This document shows positions 60,463 through 64,000 of a stretch of 64,000 nucleotides of DNA, one piece after another (the stretch's first letter is position 1; each line of letters opens with the position of its first letter). The translations under genes and the position numbers were made by a program. Under the pieces are notes generated by a model. It saw only the letters and a program-made list of their open reading frames with translations. It searched no databases and was not told the DNA's origin. Location of the stretch: positions 124,001 through 188,000 of the forward strand of contig NZ_PYAX01000001.1 in assembly GCF_003014735.1 (NCBI RefSeq). Reading direction: 5' to 3'. The stretch is from Saccharothrix carnea. Lineage in GTDB: Bacteria; Actinomycetota; Actinomycetes; Mycobacteriales; Pseudonocardiaceae.

Positions 60463-61159
60463 ACGCGCCCGCGTAGAGCGCCTTGCCCACGATCGCGCCC
60501 TCGACGCCGTCGCGGGACAACGCCGCCAGCGCGACCAGGTCGGCCACGCTGGACACGCCGCCGGAGGCGATCACCGGCGCGTCCGTGCGCGCGCACACCT
60601 CGCGCAGCAGGTCCACGTTCGGGCCCGTGAGCGTGCCGTCCTTGCTCACGTCGGTCACCACGTAGCGGGAGCAGCCGTCGCGATCGAGCCGCTCCAGCAC
60701 CTCCCACAGGTCGCCGCCGTCCTTGGTCCAGCCGCGCGCGGCCACCCGGTGGCCCTGCTCGGTGATCCGCACGTCCAGGCCGACCGCGATCTTCTCGCCG
60801 TGCTCGGCGACGACCTTGGCGCACCACACCGGGTCCTCCAGCGCGGCCGTGCCCAGGTTCACCCGCGCGCAGCCGGTCGCCAGCGCGGCGGCCAGCGACT
60901 CGTCGTCGCGGATGCCGCCGGACAGCTCGACCCGGACGTCCAGCTCACCGACCACGCGGGCCAGCAGCTCGCGGTTGCTGCCGCGGCCGAACGCGGCGTC
61001 GAGGTCGACCAGGTGCACCCACTCCGCGCCGTCGCGCTGCCACGCGAGCGCGGCGTCCAGCGGGTCGCCGTAGTTGGTCTCGGTGCCGGCCTCGCCTTGC
61101 ACGAGCCGAACGGCCAGGCCATCGGCCACGTCAACAGCCGGGAGCAGCGTGAAAGTCAC
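60425..61159 (-). CDS. priA: Bifunctional ProFAR isomerase / PRA isomerase (PriA-type HisA)
   Basis: A 244-aa TIM barrel. [81 protein letters not shown] and [12 protein letters not shown] match the actinobacterial HisA/PriA, which serves both histidine and tryptophan synthesis. That the trp genes here lack trpF supports the dual role. GTG 61159 follows TAGGCT by six bases (leaderless), although hisH ends only 19 bp upstream. Confidence 0.93.
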   Translation of the reverse strand: MTFTLLPAVDVADGLAVRLVQGEAGTETNYGDPLDAALAWQRDGAEWVHLVDLDAAFGRGSNRELLARVVGELDVRVELSGGIRDDESLAAALATGCARVNLGTAALEDPVWCAKVVAEHGEKIAVGLDVRITEQGHRVAARGWTKDGGDLWEVLERLDRDGCSRYVVTDVSKDGTLTGPNVDLLREVCARTDAPVIASGGVSSVADLVALAALSRDGVEGAIVGKALYAGAFTLPEALAAVRD

Positions 61160-61178
61160 GCGTTCAGCCTAGTGGACG

Positions 61179-61814
61179 CTAGTCGACGCTCTTGAGCCAG
61201 TTCTCCAGCAGCTGCGCGCCCGCGTCCCCGGACTTCTCCGGGTGGAACTGGGTCGCCCACAGCGGCCCGTTCTCCACGGCCGCGACGAACTCGTCACCGC
61301 CGTGCTCGGCCCACGTCACCAGCGGCGCCTTGAGCGTGTCCGACGCGTCCAGCTCCCACTTGCGCACGCCGTAGGAGTGCACGAAGTAGTAGCGGGTGTC
61401 CGCGTCCAGGCCCGCGAACAGCTTGGTGTCCTCGGGGGCGCGGACGGTGTTCCAGCCCATGTGCGGCACGACGGGAGCCTCCAGCCGCTCCACCGTGCCG
61501 GGCCACTCGCCGCAGCCCTCGGTGAGCACGCCGTGCTCGATGCCCCGCTCGAACAGGATCTGCATGCCGACGCAGATGCCGAGCACGGGACGCCCGCCCG
61601 CGAGCCGCTGGCCGATGAGCCGGCCGCCCTTGATCGCGTCCAACCCGGCCATGCACGCCGCGAACGCGCCGACACCCGGCACCACCAGGCCGTCGGCGGC
61701 GAGCGCGGCCCGATGGTCGGCGGTCACCTCCACGTCGGCGCCGACGCGCTGGAGCGCGCGCTCGGCGGAGCGGATGTTGCCGAATCCGTAGTCCAGCACA
61801 ACGACCTTGGGCAC
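61179..61814 (-). CDS. hisH: Imidazole glycerol phosphate synthase glutaminase subunit
   Basis: A 211-aa class I amidotransferase: [35 protein letters not shown], the nucleophile in [14 protein letters not shown], and [13 protein letters not shown] with catalytic His/Glu. It feeds ammonia to HisF. GTG 61814 lies six bases after TAGGCT with no Shine-Dalgarno. First gene of a hisH-priA unit. Confidence 0.96.
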   Translation of the reverse strand: MPKVVVLDYGFGNIRSAERALQRVGADVEVTADHRAALAADGLVVPGVGAFAACMAGLDAIKGGRLIGQRLAGGRPVLGICVGMQILFERGIEHGVLTEGCGEWPGTVERLEAPVVPHMGWNTVRAPEDTKLFAGLDADTRYYFVHSYGVRKWELDASDTLKAPLVTWAEHGGDEFVAAVENGPLWATQFHPEKSGDAGAQLLENWLKSVD

Positions 61815-61866
61815 CCATCCAGCCTACTGCGTTGGATTGCCGCTGCTCCGCAGGCGGGGGCGAGGG

Positions 61867-62343
61867 TCAGGCCAACCCGCCCTGGGTCACCGGCACCACC
61901 GGCAGGACCGTGTTGATCGGCAGGCCGGCGCGGTCGGGCAGGGCGGTCACCCACGTGTCGGCGCGGCCCTCGTCCACCAGGGAGCGCACCTCGGCGACGT
62001 CGGCGGGCAGGTCGACGGGCTCGGGCCGGGCGTCCAGGCGCCACCAGCGCAGCAGGCCGACCAGCCGCCGGGCCGAGCCCGTGGAACCCGCCCGCTCACC
62101 ATCGGTCCACACCTCGGCGGTGGGAGACCAGCGCAGCAGCAGCGCCGCCGCACCGGTCTCCCGGACCTGCTCGGCCAGCCGGAGCGCCGCCGGGAACCCG
62201 ATCTGCCTGCGCGGCAGCAGCACCGTCCCGGACGCCACCGGGACCAGTGCCGCGGGGCCCGCGGCGGCGCGGTGCAGGTTCAGCTGCAGCTCCGCGGTCG
62301 GCGCGGGTGTCCAGATCAGGGTTCTCGGCACGCTCACAGGCAC
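61867..62343 (-). CDS. Hypothetical protein, 158 aa
   Basis: A soluble-looking protein (PRTLIWTPAPTAELQLNLHRAAAGPAALVPVASGTVLLPRRQIGF...) with an alpha/beta pattern and no motif recognised. It is downstream of the transketolase pair on the same strand, 3 bp after its stop, so it is probably co-transcribed. The start could also be the GTG two codons further in. Function unknown. Confidence 0.6.
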   Translation of the reverse strand: MPVSVPRTLIWTPAPTAELQLNLHRAAAGPAALVPVASGTVLLPRRQIGFPAALRLAEQVRETGAAALLLRWSPTAEVWTDGERAGSTGSARRLVGLLRWWRLDARPEPVDLPADVAEVRSLVDEGRADTWVTALPDRAGLPINTVLPVVPVTQGGLA

Positions 62344-62346
62344 AGA

Positions 62347-63246
62347 TCATGCCGCAGCGGCCGGGTGGCCGAACATCCGACGCACGGCCGCGGCGATGCC
62401 GAGCACGTCGAGGTCGTGCGCCGAATCGTGGTCCTCGGCCGTGCCGTAGGCCCGCAGCTCGGTGTCCCGCCGCACGCCCAGCGACCGCAGCCGGTGCGGC
62501 ACGTCCGCCAGCGCCTCGGTTGCCAGGTGCGCCGACGTGCCCTCCAGGTACGGCTCGACCAGCAGCACGTCGGCCCGTTCCACCCGGCGCACCGCCGCCA
62601 GCAAGCCGGCCGCGTCGAACGGCCGCACGGTGGTCGCGTAGAGCACGGTCACGTCCGCGTCCCGGGTGGCTTCGAGCACGGTGTCGAGCATCGGACCGAC
62701 CGCCACCACCACGCCCTGCCGACCGCGCCGCACCTCGGTGAACCCCTCGACCACCGGGTGCGGCGCGCTGTTCTCCCGCAACGACAGCCGCAGGTAGATC
62801 CGGTCGTCACGGGCCAGCGCGTCCCGCACCATCGGGCCGACCTCCGCCGGGTGGCCCGGCACGCGGACCGTCCAGCCGGGCAACGTGCCGAACAGCGCCA
62901 CGTCGCCGGGCGCCTGGTGCGTGCGGCCCCACACCGGGTCGTCGTACGAGCCGCCGATGCTGACCAGCACACCGCCCAGGTCCTGGTGGCCGAAGTCCAG
63001 CTTGATCTGCTCGAACGGCCGCTCGACCAGGAACGGGGCGTAGGTGTGCACCACCGGCCGCAGCCCGCTCAGCGCCAGGCCCGCGCCCACCCCGACCATC
63101 GCCTGCTCGCGGATGCCGACGTTGATCACCCGCTCGTGCGGCGCGAACGCGTCCCGCGAGATCTCGGCCAGCACGACCGCGACCCGCGGGTCGTGCCGCA
63201 TCACGTCCTCCACGGTGTCCACGAACACCTGCCGCATCGACGTCAT
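62347..63246 (-). CDS. Transketolase-like C-terminal subunit
   Basis: A 299-aa protein with the pyrimidine-binding and C-terminal domains of transketolase: RHDPRVAVVLAEISRDAF, RVINVGIREQAMVGVGAGLALSGLRPVVHTYAPFLVERPFEQIKLDFG (the catalytic Glu in GIREQ), and the C-terminal VLYATTVRPFDAAGLLAAV. ATG 63246 overlaps the stop of the N-terminal subunit (ATGA). Split transketolases of this kind often belong to specialised sugar or cofactor pathways rather than the central pentose pathway. Confidence 0.9.
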   Translation of the reverse strand: MTSMRQVFVDTVEDVMRHDPRVAVVLAEISRDAFAPHERVINVGIREQAMVGVGAGLALSGLRPVVHTYAPFLVERPFEQIKLDFGHQDLGGVLVSIGGSYDDPVWGRTHQAPGDVALFGTLPGWTVRVPGHPAEVGPMVRDALARDDRIYLRLSLRENSAPHPVVEGFTEVRRGRQGVVVAVGPMLDTVLEATRDADVTVLYATTVRPFDAAGLLAAVRRVERADVLLVEPYLEGTSAHLATEALADVPHRLRSLGVRRDTELRAYGTAEDHDSAHDLDVLGIAAAVRRMFGHPAAAA

Positions 63247-63938
63247 CGCCGCTCCCCCTTGCCGATCTCCGCCACCACGACCAACGGCCGACCGGGGTGG
63301 TCCTGCGTGAACGCCGCGTAGAGCGCGGCGTGGTCCCGTCCATCCACTGTGGACGCCTGCCAGCCCTCGACCTCGAACCGCTTCGCCACCCCGCCGGGCC
63401 AACCGTGCGTACCGGAGGCGTTGTCCACCACCACCGTCACCAGGCGCTCCAAACCGAGCCGCCCGGCCAGCGCGATCGCCTCGTGGTTGCTGCCCTCGTC
63501 CAGCTCCGCGTCGCCGACCAGCACGAACGTCCGCGCGGTGCGGCCCTGCAGGCGCAGGCCGATCGCGGTGCCGACGGCGATCGGCAGGCCGTGCCCGAGC
63601 GAGCCGCTGCTGAGCTCCACGCCCTTGACCAGCACGCGGTCCGGGTGCTGGCCCAACGGCGAGTCCCACGCCGTCCACGTGTCCAATGTGGAGGGATCGA
63701 GGTAGCCCTTCGCGGCCAGCACGGCGTAGTACGCCATCGGGCCGTGCCCCTTGGACAGCAGGAACCGGTCGCGGTCCGGGTCGTCCACCCGGTCCGGCGA
63801 GACGTCCAGCACCCGGTCGTAGAGCACCCACAGCACGTCGAGCGTGGACGCCGCCGCCCACTCGTGCTTCTCGTCACCTGTCATCCGCCCGAACAACGCG
63901 GGGAGGTCCGCGTAGCCCGACTTGTCCATGACCGTCAT
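63243..63938 (-). CDS. Transketolase-like N-terminal subunit
   Basis: A 231-aa ThDP-binding subunit: FLLSKGHGPMAYYAVLAAKGYL, SPLGQHPDRVLVKGVELSSGSLGHGLPIAVGTAIGLRL, and the ThDP/Mg motif VLVGDAELDEGSNHEAIALAGRLGLERLVTVVVDNAS. ATG 63938 was chosen; ATG 63929 and TTG 63953 are in-frame alternatives, none with an ideally spaced ribosome-binding site. Forms one enzyme with the following subunit. Confidence 0.88.
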   Translation of the reverse strand: MTVMDKSGYADLPALFGRMTGDEKHEWAAASTLDVLWVLYDRVLDVSPDRVDDPDRDRFLLSKGHGPMAYYAVLAAKGYLDPSTLDTWTAWDSPLGQHPDRVLVKGVELSSGSLGHGLPIAVGTAIGLRLQGRTARTFVLVGDAELDEGSNHEAIALAGRLGLERLVTVVVDNASGTHGWPGGVAKRFEVEGWQASTVDGRDHAALYAAFTQDHPGRPLVVVAEIGKGERR

Positions 63939-63975
63939 GACTCCACGAAACAACTTCGACTTAGGTAGAGGTCAA

Positions 63976-63988
63976 CCCATAGTATGGG
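63976..63988. promoter_or_regulatory. CCCATA-G-TATGGG palindrome, divergent promoter
   Basis: A perfect 6-1-6 palindrome between the transketolase genes and a frame that opens at 63992. It covers TAGTAT (63980-63985), a -10-like box for the plus strand, and abuts a TTGACC (63975-63970) reading toward the transketolase genes, so one regulator could control both directions. Confidence 0.6.
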
Positions 63989-63991
63989 CAC

Positions 63992-64000
63992 GTGAGCAAG
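63992..64000 (+). CDS. 5' end of a divergent gene, cut by the window edge
   Basis: GTG AGC AAG (MSK...) begins six bases after TAGTAT and just after the palindrome; it looks like a leaderless start of a regulator-type gene that continues beyond the window. Only three codons are visible. Confidence 0.35.

Overview
The window is very GC-rich with dense, short-spaced genes, GTG/TTG starts, many probable leaderless starts, SARP and LAL regulators, F420-type enzymes, DUF397/Scr1 pairs and a PriA-type hisA. This fits a filamentous actinomycete. The conserved block his - trp - lgt - gltBD - pyk - tesB suggests Pseudonocardiaceae (Saccharothrix/Lentzea/Actinosynnema-like); the family assignment is inference from gene content, not a search.

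Layout. 0-3 kb: the edge of what looks like a specialised-metabolite cluster (LLM-class oxidoreductase, DegT sugar-type aminotransferase, a solo transposase N-terminal domain). 3-12.7 kb: two large regulators (a LAL/LuxR ATPase with a 62-aa partner, and an AfsR-like SARP) flanking a secreted GH18 chitinase whose promoter carries two DasR-type boxes, then a DedA membrane protein. 12.8-19.2 kb: a DUF397/Scr1-like pair with a divergent small CxxC protein, a SulP-STAS-carbonic anhydrase fusion, a rhomboid-like protein and 6-phosphogluconate dehydrogenase. 19.3-25.7 kb: a carbohydrate island with a LacI regulator, a GH30-ricin lectin enzyme, an unknown secreted protein, and a sigma factor fused through a zinc-finger anti-sigma-like domain, a membrane helix and a Thr linker to a GH128-type glycosidase. 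25.7-29 kb: LysE/Lrp, an amino-acid decarboxylase, ArsR/VOC. 29-30.5 kb: a tandem duplication carrying two diverged Uma2 genes.

30.5-64 kb is mostly core metabolism: tesB-pyk, gltBD with a dicarboxylate/glutamate symporter, a TAXI-type binding protein next to a histidine kinase and response regulator, lgt, trpE-trpM-trpC-trpB-trpA without trpF, and his genes (hisI, hisF, hisA, hisH). The absent trpF fits hisA being the bifunctional PriA that serves both histidine and tryptophan synthesis. Accessory insertions sit inside otherwise conserved order: a third Uma2 gene between trpA and lgt, and a cold-shock gene, a PPOX protein and an autoregulated Clp-N protein between hisA and hisF. A split transketolase pair closes the window.

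The most notable items are the sigma/anti-sigma/GH128 fusion, the Uma2 duplication whose flanks are perfectly repeated while the genes have diverged, several dyad or direct-repeat operators placed exactly on promoters, and a large set of genes starting 6-8 nt after a TAnnnT-like -10 box (leaderless). No tRNA, rRNA or CRISPR array was seen.
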